Assembly (NCBI GenBank): GCA_001953215.1
Contig: CP019169.1
Span: forward strand, 2,294,001 to 2,358,000
From: Betaproteobacteria bacterium GR16-43
GTDB lineage: Bacteria > Pseudomonadota > Gammaproteobacteria > Burkholderiales > Usitatibacteraceae
Direction: 5' to 3'
Length of the DNA: 64,000 nucleotides
In this document: positions 42,325 to 51,223 of the stretch, one piece after another
Layout: each line of letters begins with the position of its first letter
Position numbering within the stretch: position 1 is the first letter of the stretch
The notes under the pieces: model-generated
The model's input: the letters and a program-made list of their open reading frames with translations, nothing else
The model's database searches: none
What the model was told of the DNA's origin: nothing
Made by a program: the position numbers and the translations under genes

Positions 42325-43281
42325 CTAGTCGACTTTGACATTGGCGTCCTTCACGACCTTGGTCCAGCGCGCGAGGTCCTCTGCGATGTAGGCCGCGAAC
42401 TGCTCGGGCGTGCCGCCGGTGGTGACGGCGCCGACTCCCGCGTACTTCTCGCGTACGCCGGGCTGCTGCAGCACCTTGTTGATGGCGGTGTTGAGCGCGG
42501 CGACGATCTCCGGAGGCGTGTTCGCGGGCGCGATGAGGCCGGTGACGTTGATCGGGCCGAACGACGGGAATCCCGCTTCGGCGGCGGTCGGCACGTTGGG
42601 CAGCATCGGCGCGCGTTCCTTCGACGTCACGAGGAGCGCCCGCAGCTTGCCGGCGACCACCTGGTTGCCGGCCGAGGTCACCTGGTCGAAGTGCATGTCC
42701 ACCTGCCCGCCCATCAGGTCCGAGATCGCGGGGTTGCTGCCCTTGTACGGCACGTGGGTGAACTTCACGCCGGCGAGATCCTGGAAGTATTCGCCGACGA
42801 GGTGGTTCGAGCTCCCCGTTCCCGCCGAGGCCATCGTGAGCTTGCCGGGCTCGGGCTTCGCGCGGGCAACCAGCTCGGCCACGGTCTTCATCGGCGCATT
42901 CGGGTTCACCACGAGGATGAAGGGCGTCGAGGCGATCGAGGCGATCGGCGCAAAGTCCTTGAGCGGGTTGTACGGGTTCTTCGGGTTCAGCGCGGGCGCC
43001 ACGCTGAACGTGCTGTTCGACCCCATCAGCAGCGTGTAGCCGTCGGCGGGCGCGCGCACCACGAAGTCGGCGCCGATGGTGCCGGCCGCACCCGGCTTGT
43101 TCTCGATGATCACGGGTTGCCCGAGCGCTTCCTGCAGCGCCGGCGCGATGACGCGGGCCGTGACGTCGACGTTTCCGCCCGGTGCGAACGGCACGATGAT
43201 CTTGATCGGCTTCGTGGGGTATTGCGCGAGGGCGCTCGTGGCGGCGAGCAGCAGGCTCGCGGCGAAGGGGACAATCCGCAT
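42325..43281 (-). CDS. Tripartite tricarboxylate transporter receptor (Bug family)
   Basis: 318 residues, signal peptide (MRIVPFAASLLLAATSALA). YPTKPIKIIVPFAPGGNVDV, ENKPGAAGTIGADFVVRAP and FTHVPYKGSNPAISDLMGGQ mark a Bug receptor. Encoded in an operon after a hydrolase and a class II aldolase and before a TAXI receptor, which suggests uptake of an aromatic or carboxylic acid and its degradation. The ligand is unknown. Confidence 0.94.
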   Translation of the reverse strand: MRIVPFAASLLLAATSALAQYPTKPIKIIVPFAPGGNVDVTARVIAPALQEALGQPVIIENKPGAAGTIGADFVVRAPADGYTLLMGSNSTFSVAPALNPKNPYNPLKDFAPIASIASTPFILVVNPNAPMKTVAELVARAKPEPGKLTMASAGTGSSNHLVGEYFQDLAGVKFTHVPYKGSNPAISDLMGGQVDMHFDQVTSAGNQVVAGKLRALLVTSKERAPMLPNVPTAAEAGFPSFGPINVTGLIAPANTPPEIVAALNTAINKVLQQPGVREKYAGVGAVTTGGTPEQFAAYIAEDLARWTKVVKDANVKVD

Positions 43282-43291
43282 GGTTTTCCTC

Positions 43292-44080
43292 CTAGGAGAT
43301 CTTGTCGTAGAACTTCGTCAGCGCTTCGTTGAACGCTTCCGGTTGCTCGATGTTCGAGAGATGGCCCGCGCCGGGAATCACCACGAGCTCGGCGTTCGGG
43401 AGGTGCTTCACCAGCGTTTCGGAGAAGGCGAGCGGCATCGCGATGTCGTCCGCGCCCACCAGCACGAGGCAGGGGACCTTGATTTCACCGAGGCGGGCGG
43501 TCACGTCGATCGTCGGAATCGCGGCGGAAACGCCCACGTAACCGTCGATCGGCGTGGTGCGGATCCAGCCGGCGATGCGCTTCGTGCGCCCCGGATTCTC
43601 GGCGCGGAACGAGTCCTTGAACCAGCGCTGCAGCGTGGGCACGACCATCGCCTCCATGCCGCCGGCCAGCACCTTGTCCACGCGGTCCTGGAACGCGGCG
43701 ATGCCTTCGGGCGAGAGGCGCGAAGAGGTATCGGCGAGCACCATCGAATCGAAGAGGCCCGGATAGCGCAGGGCCGTGTGCAGCCCGAAGACGCCGCCCA
43801 TCGACAGGCCGATCCAGTGCGATGACCGGATGCCGAGCGCGTCGTACATCGCCTTGATGTCGTCGGCGATCTGGTCGAGCGTGTACGGGCCGTACGGGGC
43901 GCTCGTGTGGCCGTGGCCGCGCGAGTCGTAGGCGAGGACGGTGAAGCGCTTCGAGAGCCGCGCGATCTCCTCGTCCCACATCTCGTACCGGCACGCGAGC
44001 GAGTGGGAGAGCGTGACCCAGGGACCGCTGCCCGAAACCTGGTACCGGACGTCCAGCCCGTTGGCGCGGACGGTCGGCAT
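43292..44080 (-). CDS. Alpha/beta hydrolase, 3-oxoadipate enol-lactonase-like
   Basis: 262 residues from ATG 44080, overlapping the aldolase stop. The fold marks are VTLSHSLACRYEMWDEE, VLAYDSRGHGHTSAP, HWIGLSMGGVFGLH (nucleophile Ser) and PGAGHLSNIEQPEAFNEAL (catalytic His). It resembles PcaD enol-lactonases. With the class II aldolase and two acid receptors it forms what looks like a catabolic operon. The substrate is inferred only. Confidence 0.88.
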   Translation of the reverse strand: MPTVRANGLDVRYQVSGSGPWVTLSHSLACRYEMWDEEIARLSKRFTVLAYDSRGHGHTSAPYGPYTLDQIADDIKAMYDALGIRSSHWIGLSMGGVFGLHTALRYPGLFDSMVLADTSSRLSPEGIAAFQDRVDKVLAGGMEAMVVPTLQRWFKDSFRAENPGRTKRIAGWIRTTPIDGYVGVSAAIPTIDVTARLGEIKVPCLVLVGADDIAMPLAFSETLVKHLPNAELVVIPGAGHLSNIEQPEAFNEALTKFYDKIS

Positions 44081-44835
44081 CAGTCGCGGTAGCCCGGCAG
44101 CTCCCGATCGACGATGCGCATCATCGCCTCGAAGAACAGGCGTTCGCGCTCTTCGCGCGGGTGGCTTTCCTCGGGCGCGGGGGCGAGCACCGCGTCGATG
44201 ACCTGGCGCGAGAGCACGTTCAGCTCCTTGCCGGTGGACAGGGCCAGCACTTGCGTGCGGCACACGCGCTCCATCTTGTAGAGGTAGCGATAGGCCTGCG
44301 CGACCGTGTCGCCCGCGCAGAGGATGCCGTGGTTCTTCATGAAGACGATGTTCTTGTCGCCCATCAGCCTCGCGAGGCGTTCGCCTTCCTCCAGGGTGTC
44401 CGCGGTGCCCTGGTAGGTGTCGTCGTAGGCGATCTGGTCGCAGTAGAACGCGGCCGTCTGCGTGGCCGGAAGCAACCGGTTGTCCTTCAGCATGTTCAAC
44501 GCCACGGCCCACGTCTGGTGGGTGTGCATGACGACGCGTTTTCCCGTAATGCGGTGGATTGGCGCGTGGATGCAACGCGCGGAGAGCTCCACGTGGCCCG
44601 TCCCTTCGAGGGTGCGGCCCTGCTCGTCGAAGGTGAAGAGGTCCGAAGCCTTCGCTTCCGACCAGTGGATTCCAAAGGGCAATACCAGGTACTGCCCGTC
44701 CTTGCCCGGCACCGTCACGGTGAAATGGTTGTCGATGCCTTCGTCCAGCTCGTGGATCGTCGCGATGCGGTGCGCGGCGGCCAACTGGATCTTGGCGGTG
44801 GTGAGGGCGTCGGTCGCCAGGGAATGGGTATCCAT
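44080..44835 (-). CDS. Class II aldolase/adducin family protein
   Basis: 251 residues. Zinc-binding HxH in VVMHTHQTWAVALN, together with a distal His in NHGILCAGDTVAQA, is the metal site of the class II aldolase and adducin fold. DEGIDNHFTVTVPG is the family start. Members cleave sugar phosphates or decarboxylate related acids. First gene of the operon with the hydrolase, Bug and TAXI genes. The region upstream holds the composite repeat. Confidence 0.9.
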   Translation of the reverse strand: MDTHSLATDALTTAKIQLAAAHRIATIHELDEGIDNHFTVTVPGKDGQYLVLPFGIHWSEAKASDLFTFDEQGRTLEGTGHVELSARCIHAPIHRITGKRVVMHTHQTWAVALNMLKDNRLLPATQTAAFYCDQIAYDDTYQGTADTLEEGERLARLMGDKNIVFMKNHGILCAGDTVAQAYRYLYKMERVCRTQVLALSTGKELNVLSRQVIDAVLAPAPEESHPREERERLFFEAMMRIVDRELPGYRD

Positions 44836-44860
44836 CCCGCTAGATTACTACTTCACCCAC

Positions 44861-45081
44861 CGTCATTCCCGCGAAGGCGGGAATCCAGAAAGTCAAAAGC
44901 GATTGAACCGCAGAGGCCCCGGAGGCCCCGGAGGAAACCCAACGGCTTGAAATGAGGCCTGACACCGACTATCCCAACGACTGAGCAGTTTTGGCTTCTC
45001 TCCGGGGCCTCCGGGGCCTCTGCGGTTCAATCGCCTTTGACTTTGCTTTTCCCCTGGATTCCCGCCTTGGCGGGAATGACG
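44861..45081. repeat. Nested composite repeat: REP pair around family D copy 2
   Basis: REP CGTCATTCCCGCGAAGGCGG (44861-44888) and its inverse at 45054-45081 enclose a long inverted repeat with arms 44890-44936 and 44998-45044 (AAAGTCAAAAGCGATTGAAC then GCAGAGGCC, CCGGAGGCC, CCGGAGGAA). The order is symmetrical from outside in. About 60 nt in the middle remain unpaired. This fills most of the 291-base gap between the aldolase and SRPBCC genes; nothing else was seen there. Confidence 0.88.
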
Positions 45082-45126
45082 CAGGGCGCAACTCGAAAAA
45101 GCTGCCGAAGACGTTCCACATCGCGG

Positions 45127-45651
45127 CTACTTCTCGGCGCTGGCCTTGAGCGCGGCGAGGCCGGCCTCGAAGTCCGGTCCGACCATCTTGTCCATGCTCA
45201 TGAAGAGGCACATGACCTTCTGGATGAAATTGGACGGGCCGAACATCGCCCAGGTGACGGTGGTGGTGTCGCCTTGCGGCACGAGCGTGAACTCGGCCGT
45301 GTTGGTCGCCTCGAAGGGCTTCAGGAACTCGAGCTTGATCGCGACCTTCTGCGGATCGGCCACGAGGATCTCCATGCGGCCGCTGCCGACGTCCTTGTTG
45401 CCCTCCCACGCGTAGGTGGCGCCCTTGCCGCGTTCGGGGCCGCCGAAGGTGCGCTTCATCGCCGGGTCCTTCTTTTCCCAGGGCGACCATGCGCCCCACG
45501 CGTGGAAGTCGGCGATCTGTGCCTGGACCTTCTCGGGCGGCGCCTTGATCGCGATGCTGCGTTCGATCCGGAACGTGTCGGGTTGCAGGGCCGCGATCAC
45601 GACGATGGCGATGATCGCGACGAGGAGCAGGAGTCCGATGATCTTCAGCAT
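45127..45651 (-). CDS. SRPBCC-family (polyketide cyclase-like) protein
   Basis: 174 residues. N-terminal membrane helix (KIIGLLLLVAIIAIVVIAAL) then a START/Bet-v1-like domain: RIERSIAIKAPPEKVQAQIA, WGAWSPWEKKDPAMKRTFGG, and a C-terminal helix MVGPDFEAGLAALKASAE. Such domains hold a hydrophobic ligand. Last gene of the sigma factor and DGPF operon, 13 bases after a YCII gene. Confidence 0.9.
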   Translation of the reverse strand: MLKIIGLLLLVAIIAIVVIAALQPDTFRIERSIAIKAPPEKVQAQIADFHAWGAWSPWEKKDPAMKRTFGGPERGKGATYAWEGNKDVGSGRMEILVADPQKVAIKLEFLKPFEATNTAEFTLVPQGDTTTVTWAMFGPSNFIQKVMCLFMSMDKMVGPDFEAGLAALKASAEK

Positions 45652-45664
45652 GATTTCTCCAGGG

Positions 45665-46099
45665 TCACTTCTTCTGCTGCGCCGCGAGGGTCTCGCGCAT
45701 CTTCGCGTCTTTCTCGAGCACTTCGGGCGTCAAGGCGTCGCCGAAGTCCTCCATCTCGTAGAGCGGACGGATCTCGATCTCGGATTCCTCGCCCGGCATC
45801 GGCGGGGGGCATTTCTTCACCCAGTCGATCGCCTCCTGGAGCGACTTCACCTCCCACATCCAGAAGCCCGCGACCAGCTCCTTCGTCTCGGCGAACGGGC
45901 CGTCGATCAGCGTGCGCTTCTCGGATGTGAAGCGGATCCGCTTGCCGAACTTGCTGGGCTTGAGGCCGTCGCCGGACTTCATGATCCCGGCGGCGACGAG
46001 CTGCTCGTTGAATTTCTGCATGTCGGACATCAGTTCCGCGCTCGGCATCACGCCGGCCTCGGAGTTCTTCGTCGCCTTCACCATCACCATGACTCTCAT
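45665..46099 (-). CDS. YCII/DGPF family protein, first copy
   Basis: 144 residues. DGPFAETKELVAGFWMWEV carries the DGPF motif and the EALDW-like segment LQEAIDWVKKC is typical of this group. The fold is a ferredoxin-like dimer with an active-site His/Asp pocket; the substrate is not known. Located downstream of an ECF42-type sigma factor, which is the established neighbour of such genes. A family C hairpin separates it from the preceding YCII gene. Confidence 0.92.
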   Translation of the reverse strand: MRVMVMVKATKNSEAGVMPSAELMSDMQKFNEQLVAAGIMKSGDGLKPSKFGKRIRFTSEKRTLIDGPFAETKELVAGFWMWEVKSLQEAIDWVKKCPPPMPGEESEIEIRPLYEMEDFGDALTPEVLEKDAKMRETLAAQQKK

Positions 46100-46126
46100 T
46101 TCTCTCTGCTCCGTGTGTGAATAGAA

Positions 46127-46198
46127 GTGAATAAAGGGGTCAGACTCCTTTATTCGAAAAGGCAGTCACGAATAAAGGAGTCTGACCCCTTTATTCAC
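46127..46198. repeat. Hairpin repeat, family C
   Basis: Perfect 30-bp arms at 46127-46156 and 46169-46198 (GTGAATAAAGGGGTCAGACT...). The loop is 12 nt. It lies inside the operon between two YCII genes, and the stop codon of the upstream YCII gene is inside the right arm. Confidence 0.92.
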
Positions 46199-46545
46199 AC
46201 GCTCTCCATGAGCGGCCGGACTTCGATGGACCCGGTCCGAAGGACGGGCAGCGTCGAAACGATCCGCAGCGCCTCGTCCAGGTCCCGCGCTTCGATGACC
46301 GTGAGGCCGCCCAATTGTTCCTTGGTCTCGGCGAAGGGGCCGTCGGTCATCGTGACCACGCCGTCGCGGGCGCGCACGGTCGTCGCCGTCTGCACCGAGC
46401 GCAGGCCCGTGGCGCCGACGAACTGCCCGCGTTGTTTCAATCCCTCGACCCACGTGTAGCAGCCGGTCGAGCTGGCGTCGCGTTGGGCGGCGGGCATCGC
46501 CTCGTACGCGCCTTCGTCGTGATAGAAGAGGCAGGCGAATTTCAT
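46195..46545 (-). CDS. YCII/DGPF family protein, second copy
   Basis: 116 residues from ATG 46545, overlapping the preceding gene as ATGA. MKFACLFYHDEGAYEAMPAA and TMTDGPFAETKEQLGGLTVI are DGPF hallmarks; IEARDLDEALRIVSTLP is the C-terminal helix. The stop codon lies in the family C hairpin, so its terminal residues ESV may be altered. Confidence 0.92.
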   Translation of the reverse strand: MKFACLFYHDEGAYEAMPAAQRDASSTGCYTWVEGLKQRGQFVGATGLRSVQTATTVRARDGVVTMTDGPFAETKEQLGGLTVIEARDLDEALRIVSTLPVLRTGSIEVRPLMESV

Positions 46546-46931
46546 TTCGATTTCGACGACGCCGGGCGCGGCGTTCCGTCCACGATGAGGTTGCGGCACG
46601 GCCGCACTTCGACAGTCCCCAGCGGAGCCGAGGGAAGGCGCGAGGCCACTTGAATGGCCTCGTTCAGGTCCCGCGCCTCGATGAAGTAGAAGCCGGCCAC
46701 TTGTTCCTTGGTCTCCGCGAACGGCCCGTCGGTCACGCCGACCTTGTCGTTCCTCACGCGCACGATGGCCGTGGTGGCGGCCGGCTGCAACGCTTCGGCC
46801 TCGATGAAGTGGCCGCTCTTCAGCAGCGCCTCGTTCAGCTCGAGGTGGCGATCGTTCAGGGCGCTCATCTCCTTCTCGGGCATGGCTTCCAGCATCGCCT
46901 CGTCGAGATGGATCAGGACCAGGTACTTCAT
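46542..46931 (-). CDS. YCII/DGPF family protein, third copy
   Basis: 129 residues from ATG 46931. MKYLVLIHLDEAMLEAMPEK, VTDGPFAETKEQVAGFYFIE, EARDLNEAIQVASRLP. Like the second copy but with an extra C-terminal tail (RPASSKSK). Overlaps both neighbours by four bases, so translation is coupled. The three copies differ enough to suggest different substrates. Confidence 0.92.
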   Translation of the reverse strand: MKYLVLIHLDEAMLEAMPEKEMSALNDRHLELNEALLKSGHFIEAEALQPAATTAIVRVRNDKVGVTDGPFAETKEQVAGFYFIEARDLNEAIQVASRLPSAPLGTVEVRPCRNLIVDGTPRPASSKSK

Positions 46932-47287
46932 GCATCCACCAGCACCGTGAAGCCGCCCGTCGACATGCGCTTGGTGTCGAAGGGCATGGCGCCGGGTGTC
47001 ATCAGCTTCGCGAGGCGCGGATCCTTCATCACCTTCTTGTTGATGCGGTCGCGCGCGGCCTTGTTCTTGTAGAGGATCCACGAGAAGACGAGCGCCTCGC
47101 CGGCCTTCAGCTTGACCCGCTTGGGGAAGGTCGTGCCGAACGAGGGGTTCAAGTCGTCGCCCACGCACTCCACGTACTGCACGGCGCCCAGCTCCATCCA
47201 GACCTTGCCCGCCAGCCGGGCGATCTTGCGGTACGCGTCCACCTTCTTCTTGGGGACCACGATCAGGAAACCGTCGACATAGGCCAT
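46928..47287 (-). CDS. DUF1428 family protein
   Basis: 119 residues: MAYVDGFLIVVPKKKVDAYR, VGDDLNPSFGTTFPKRVKLK, EALVFSWILYKNKAARDRIN, FDTKRMSTGGFTVLVDA. A ferredoxin-like alpha/beta dimer often found with DGPF proteins. GGAGG precedes ATG 47287. First gene after the sigma factor, with a candidate ECF promoter in the 60-base gap. Confidence 0.92.
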   Translation of the reverse strand: MAYVDGFLIVVPKKKVDAYRKIARLAGKVWMELGAVQYVECVGDDLNPSFGTTFPKRVKLKAGEALVFSWILYKNKAARDRINKKVMKDPRLAKLMTPGAMPFDTKRMSTGGFTVLVDA

Positions 47288-47307
47288 TGCACACCTCCTT
47301 TGCGCTC

Positions 47308-47336
47308 TAATCGAATGGGAAAGCCGGGATTCGACA
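47308..47336 (-). promoter_or_regulatory. Candidate ECF sigma promoter for the DGPF operon
   Basis: On the minus strand TGTCGA (47336-47331), 17-bp spacer, CGATTA (47313-47308), 20 bases before the DUF1428 start. A TGTCGA -35 with a CG-containing -10 is what I recall for ECF42-type promoters, and this site lies between the sigma gene and the target genes as expected. Confidence 0.55.
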
Positions 47337-47347
47337 ATCCGGCGAAA

Positions 47348-48601
47348 CTATTTTTCCATTTCGGCGATCCGGCCGCGCAGGAAGCGCTGCTCGGAAGGCT
47401 GTTGGGTCAGCTCCAGGGCCCGCCGGTAGCTCTTCACGGCCTCGGCCGGGCGGTCCAGCCGGCGGCAAAGGTCGGCCCGCGCCGAATGGGCGAGGTAGTA
47501 CTCGTCCAACTCCCCGTCGGCCAGGAGGTCGTCCACGATCGCGAGTCCCGCCGCGGGTCCATCGCGCATCGCCACGGCCACCGCGCGGTTCAGCGCCACC
47601 ACGGGCGACGGATCGGCCCGCAGCATGAGGTCGTAGAAGCCGACGATGCGTCCCCATTCGGTGGCCTCCGCGCTGGGCGCCCGGGCGTGGATCGACGCGA
47701 TGGCGGCCTGCAACGTGTAGCGCCCGACCGGTCCCGCCGCGAGCGCGCCTTCGATGAGGCGCACCGCATCGTCGATCTGCGCGCGGTCCCATTGCGTGCG
47801 GTCCTGGTCGGCGAGCAGCACGATCTCGCCCGTGGGAGAGGTGCGCGTGGCGCGCCGCGATTCGTGCAACAGCATGAGGGCCAGCAAGCCGACCACTTCC
47901 GACTCCGGCAGCAATTCCACCAGCAGGCGCCCGAGGCGGATCGCTTCCAGCGAAAGGTCATGCCGCGTGAGCGAATCGCCGGACGACGCGAGGTAGCCCT
48001 CGTTGAACACGAGGTAGACCACGCGCAGCACGCTCTCCAGGCGCTGCGGCAACTCGGTGCGCCCCGGCACTTCGTAGGGGATGCGGGCCTCGCGGATCTT
48101 GTTCTTCGCCCGCACGATGCGCTGGGCGATGGTGGCGGGCGTGGCCAGGTACGCCCGCGCGATGGCCTCGGTCGTGAGGCCGCACACTTCGCGCAGCGTG
48201 AGTGCGACCTGCGCGTCCGGCGCGATCGCCGGGTGGCAGCAGGTGAAGACCAGGCGCAGGCGGTCGTCCTCCACACCTTCGCGGTCGGCGAGGAGGGCGG
48301 GGTCGCCGCGCTCGTCGGCGGGCTCGGCCACGTCGTCCAGCGGCACGTCGTACTTCGCGCGGCGCCGCAGCTTGTCGATCGCCTTGAAGCGGCCCGTGGA
48401 AACCAGCCAGGCGCGCGCGTTCGCGGGGACACCCTCGGTGGGCCACTGCTCGACGGCGGCGATGAAGGCGTCGTGCAGCGCTTCCTCCGCGATGTCGAAA
48501 TCGCCCAGCAGGCGGATGAGTGTCGCCAGCACGCGCCGGGATTCGGTGCGGTAGATCGCCTCGACCTCGGAACGGATGCCGGTGGCTGCTTCGTCGTTCA
48601 T
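47348..48601 (-). CDS. ECF42-type RNA polymerase sigma factor
   Basis: 417 residues from ATG 48601. Region 2 VLATLIRLLGDFDIAEEALH, DAFIAAVEQWPTEGVPANAR, region 4 LTLREVCGLTTEAIARAYLA, and a 200-residue C-terminal extension with TPR-like helices (YDLMLRADPSPVVALNRAVA, LCRRLDRPAEAVKSYRRALE). The long extension and the linked YCII genes are the hallmarks of the ECF42 (SigJ-like, DUF6596) group, which works without a classical anti-sigma factor. Controls the downstream genes through the TGTCGA promoter. Confidence 0.93.
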   Translation of the reverse strand: MNDEAATGIRSEVEAIYRTESRRVLATLIRLLGDFDIAEEALHDAFIAAVEQWPTEGVPANARAWLVSTGRFKAIDKLRRRAKYDVPLDDVAEPADERGDPALLADREGVEDDRLRLVFTCCHPAIAPDAQVALTLREVCGLTTEAIARAYLATPATIAQRIVRAKNKIREARIPYEVPGRTELPQRLESVLRVVYLVFNEGYLASSGDSLTRHDLSLEAIRLGRLLVELLPESEVVGLLALMLLHESRRATRTSPTGEIVLLADQDRTQWDRAQIDDAVRLIEGALAAGPVGRYTLQAAIASIHARAPSAEATEWGRIVGFYDLMLRADPSPVVALNRAVAVAMRDGPAAGLAIVDDLLADGELDEYYLAHSARADLCRRLDRPAEAVKSYRRALELTQQPSEQRFLRGRIAEMEK

Positions 48602-48688
48602 GCCCAATTATGACGAAGCCTTGCGAAGGCCGTTTTACAAAACCTTCCAGCTTCTCGGGGTGATCCCATGGACTGGAAGCGCCTCGAG

Positions 48689-48836
48689 AAAGTCTCAAAA
48701 AGCATTGAACCGCAGAGGCCCCAGAGGCCCCGGAGGAGAACCAAACCGTTTCAGTGTCCCAGGGCTTGGAGTCCCTCACTTCAAGTTGTTGGTTTTCCTC
48801 CGGGGCCTCTGGGGCCTCTGCGGTTCAATTGCCTTT
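48689..48836. repeat. Long inverted repeat, family D copy 3
   Basis: Arms 48689-48742 and 48791-48836: AAAGTCTCAAAAAGCATTGA, then GCAGAGGCC, CCAGAGGCC, CCGGAGGAG. Variation in the nonamers mirrors that in both arms, so the arms have stayed matched. Between the sigma factor start and the metE stop. Confidence 0.88.
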
Positions 48837-48842
48837 TCTGCG

Positions 48843-51134
48843 TCAGGCCACGTTGCGCAAAGTTCTCGCCGCCGCGACCATGTTCGTGAGCGCCGGAATC
48901 ACCTCCGCCCACTGGCGAGTCTTCAGGCCGCAATCCGGATTGACCCACAGGCGTTCGGCCGGGATGCGCTCGGCCGCCTTCTTGATGAGCTGCACGATGT
49001 GTTCCGGCGTCGGGATGTTGGGCGAATGGATGTCGTAGACCCCGGGTCCGATCTCGTTCGGGTACTTGAAGTGGTCGAACGCATCGAGCAGCTCCATGTC
49101 CGACCGCGACGTCTCGATGGTGATCACGTCGGCGTCCATGTCGGCGATCGACGCGATGATGTCGTTGAACTCCGAATAGCACATGTGGGTGTGGATCTGC
49201 GTATCGTCGGCCACGCCGTTGGCGGTGATGCGGAACGACTCGACGGCCCACGACAGGTATTCCTTCCATTGCGACTTGCGTAGCGGCAGCCCTTCGCGAA
49301 GCGCGGCTTCGTCGATCTGGATGACGCGCACGCCCGCGCGTTCGAGGTCCAGCACCTCCTCGCGCATCGCGAGCGCGAGCTGGTGGCAGGACACGGAGCG
49401 CGGCTGGTCGTCGCGCACGAAGGACCAGTTGAGGATGGTGACCGGGCCGGTGAGCATGCCCTTCATCGGCTTGCCCGTCAGCGACTGCGCGTACTGGATC
49501 CATTCCACCGTCATCGGGCGCGGGCGGGCGATGTCGCCGAACAGGATCGGCGGCTTCACGCAGCGCGAGCCGTAGGACTGCACCCAGCCGAATTGGCTGA
49601 AGGCATAACCCTCGAGTTGTTCGCCGAAGTACTCGACCATGTCGTTGCGCTCGGCTTCGCCGTGCACGAGCACGTCCAGGCCCAGCGCTTCCTGTTCGCG
49701 GACGCTGCGTCCGATTTCGGCGCGCATGGCGTCCCGGTAGCCCGCCGCGTCGAGCCGCCCGGCCTTGAACTCGCTCCTCGCATGGCGGATCTCGGCCGTC
49801 TGCGGGAAAGAGCCGATGGTCGTGGTCGGGTAGGCCGGCAGCTTCAGCCGCGCGGCCTGCCGCATTGCGCGTTGCGCGTAGGCACTCTTGCGCCGGCCGA
49901 GCGTCGCATCCAGCTTGCCGATGGCGGCCTTCACGAGCGGATTGTTCACGCGCGGCGAACCGCGGCGAGCCATGATGGCGACCTTGTTGGCCGCGAGCTC
50001 TTCGCCCACCGCGTCGCGTCCGTGGTCCAGCGCCGTGGAGAGCACCTCCAGTTCGCCCAGCTTCTGCTGCGCGAAGGCGAGCCACGACTTCACGTCCGGT
50101 TCCAGCTTCCGTTCGCTTTCGAGGTCGACCGGCACGTGCAGCAGCGAGCAGGAAGGGGCGATCCACAGGCGATCGCCGAGGCGCTCGCGCAGGGGCTCCA
50201 GCCACTCGAGCACGCCTTCGAGGTCGGTCTTCCAGATGTTGCGGCCGTTGACGACGCCGAGCGAGAGCACCTTGTGCGACGAGAGGTGGCCGAGCAAGGG
50301 TTCGATCTCGGCGTGCGCGTTGACGGCGTCGAGGTGCAACCCGGCCACGGGCAGCTTGGCCGTCAGGTAGAGGTTCTCGCCAAGGGTGCCGAAGTAGGTC
50401 GCCAGGAGGATCTTCACGCGGCTCGCCTTGAGCTCGTGGTAGGCGTTGGTCACCGCGTGGCGCCACTCTTCATCCAGCTCGGTGACGAGGACGGGTTCGT
50501 CGACCTGCACCCATTGCATGCCCTGTGCCGCCAGCACTTCCAGCAGCTCGGCATACACGGCGAGCAGGCGGGGAAGCAGTGCCAGCTTGTCGGAGTCATC
50601 CTTGGCCTTGCCGAGCGACAGGTACGTGACCGGGCCGATGATCACGGGCTTCGCCTTGACGCCTTGATCCCGCGCTTCACCCAGTTGCCCGAGCAGGCGC
50701 GACGCGTCCAGCTTGAACTCGGTGGCGGCCGTGAATTCGGGGACGATGTAGTGGTAGTTGGTGTCGAACCACTTCGTCATCTCGCCCGCGGCCACTCCGC
50801 CGCAGCAAGCGCCGTGGTCTTCGGCGCTTTCGGCCGAACGGCCTCGCGCGACCCGGAAGTAGTTGTCCAGCGCATCGCCATGGAAGCCGCGCACGCGCTC
50901 GGGCAGGTTGCCCACCGTGAAGCTCATGTCGAGGACCTGGTCGTAGAAGGAGAAGTCTCCGACCGGAACGAAATCGAGGCCGGCCTGGGCGGCCCAGTGG
51001 ACCTTGCGCAGCGCCGCGCCCTGCGCCTGCAGCGCATCGCGCGAGGATTCGCCTTTCCAGTAGGACTCCAGCGCGAACTTGAGCTCGCGCCGGGCGCCGA
51101 TGCGGGGAAAGCCGAGGTTATGGACGATCGTCAT
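48843..51134 (-). CDS. metE: Cobalamin-independent methionine synthase
   Basis: 763 residues, the normal MetE length. N-terminal [20 protein letters not shown]; the zinc site residues are in the C-terminal barrel: [22 protein letters not shown] and [11 protein letters not shown]. Transfers a methyl group from methyltetrahydrofolate-polyglutamate to homocysteine. GGAG precedes the ATG. Divergent from metR, which normally activates it using homocysteine as coregulator. Confidence 0.97.
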   Translation of the reverse strand: MTIVHNLGFPRIGARRELKFALESYWKGESSRDALQAQGAALRKVHWAAQAGLDFVPVGDFSFYDQVLDMSFTVGNLPERVRGFHGDALDNYFRVARGRSAESAEDHGACCGGVAAGEMTKWFDTNYHYIVPEFTAATEFKLDASRLLGQLGEARDQGVKAKPVIIGPVTYLSLGKAKDDSDKLALLPRLLAVYAELLEVLAAQGMQWVQVDEPVLVTELDEEWRHAVTNAYHELKASRVKILLATYFGTLGENLYLTAKLPVAGLHLDAVNAHAEIEPLLGHLSSHKVLSLGVVNGRNIWKTDLEGVLEWLEPLRERLGDRLWIAPSCSLLHVPVDLESERKLEPDVKSWLAFAQQKLGELEVLSTALDHGRDAVGEELAANKVAIMARRGSPRVNNPLVKAAIGKLDATLGRRKSAYAQRAMRQAARLKLPAYPTTTIGSFPQTAEIRHARSEFKAGRLDAAGYRDAMRAEIGRSVREQEALGLDVLVHGEAERNDMVEYFGEQLEGYAFSQFGWVQSYGSRCVKPPILFGDIARPRPMTVEWIQYAQSLTGKPMKGMLTGPVTILNWSFVRDDQPRSVSCHQLALAMREEVLDLERAGVRVIQIDEAALREGLPLRKSQWKEYLSWAVESFRITANGVADDTQIHTHMCYSEFNDIIASIADMDADVITIETSRSDMELLDAFDHFKYPNEIGPGVYDIHSPNIPTPEHIVQLIKKAAERIPAERLWVNPDCGLKTRQWAEVIPALTNMVAAARTLRNVA

Positions 51135-51210
51135 GGCAGGTCTCCAGGGGAAGCTCGCTATCCTGGAGTCCGACTCACATGAAGTAAAATGGTATTAATT
51201 CAATCATTCA

Positions 51211-51223
51211 TGAATATCCATCA
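51211..51223. promoter_or_regulatory. Candidate MetR site
   Basis: TGAATATCCATCA matches the MetR consensus TGAANNNNNTTCA with one mismatch. It overlaps the start codon of metR and the palindrome ATTCATGAAT (51206-51215). The divergent metE and metR promoters must lie in this 88-base gap; hexamers were not clear enough to name. Confidence 0.45.

Noticed and set aside
51135..51222. Cobalamin or SAM riboswitch upstream of metE
   Set aside because: The gap is only 88 bases, has no conserved riboswitch elements, and contains a MetR-like site instead.
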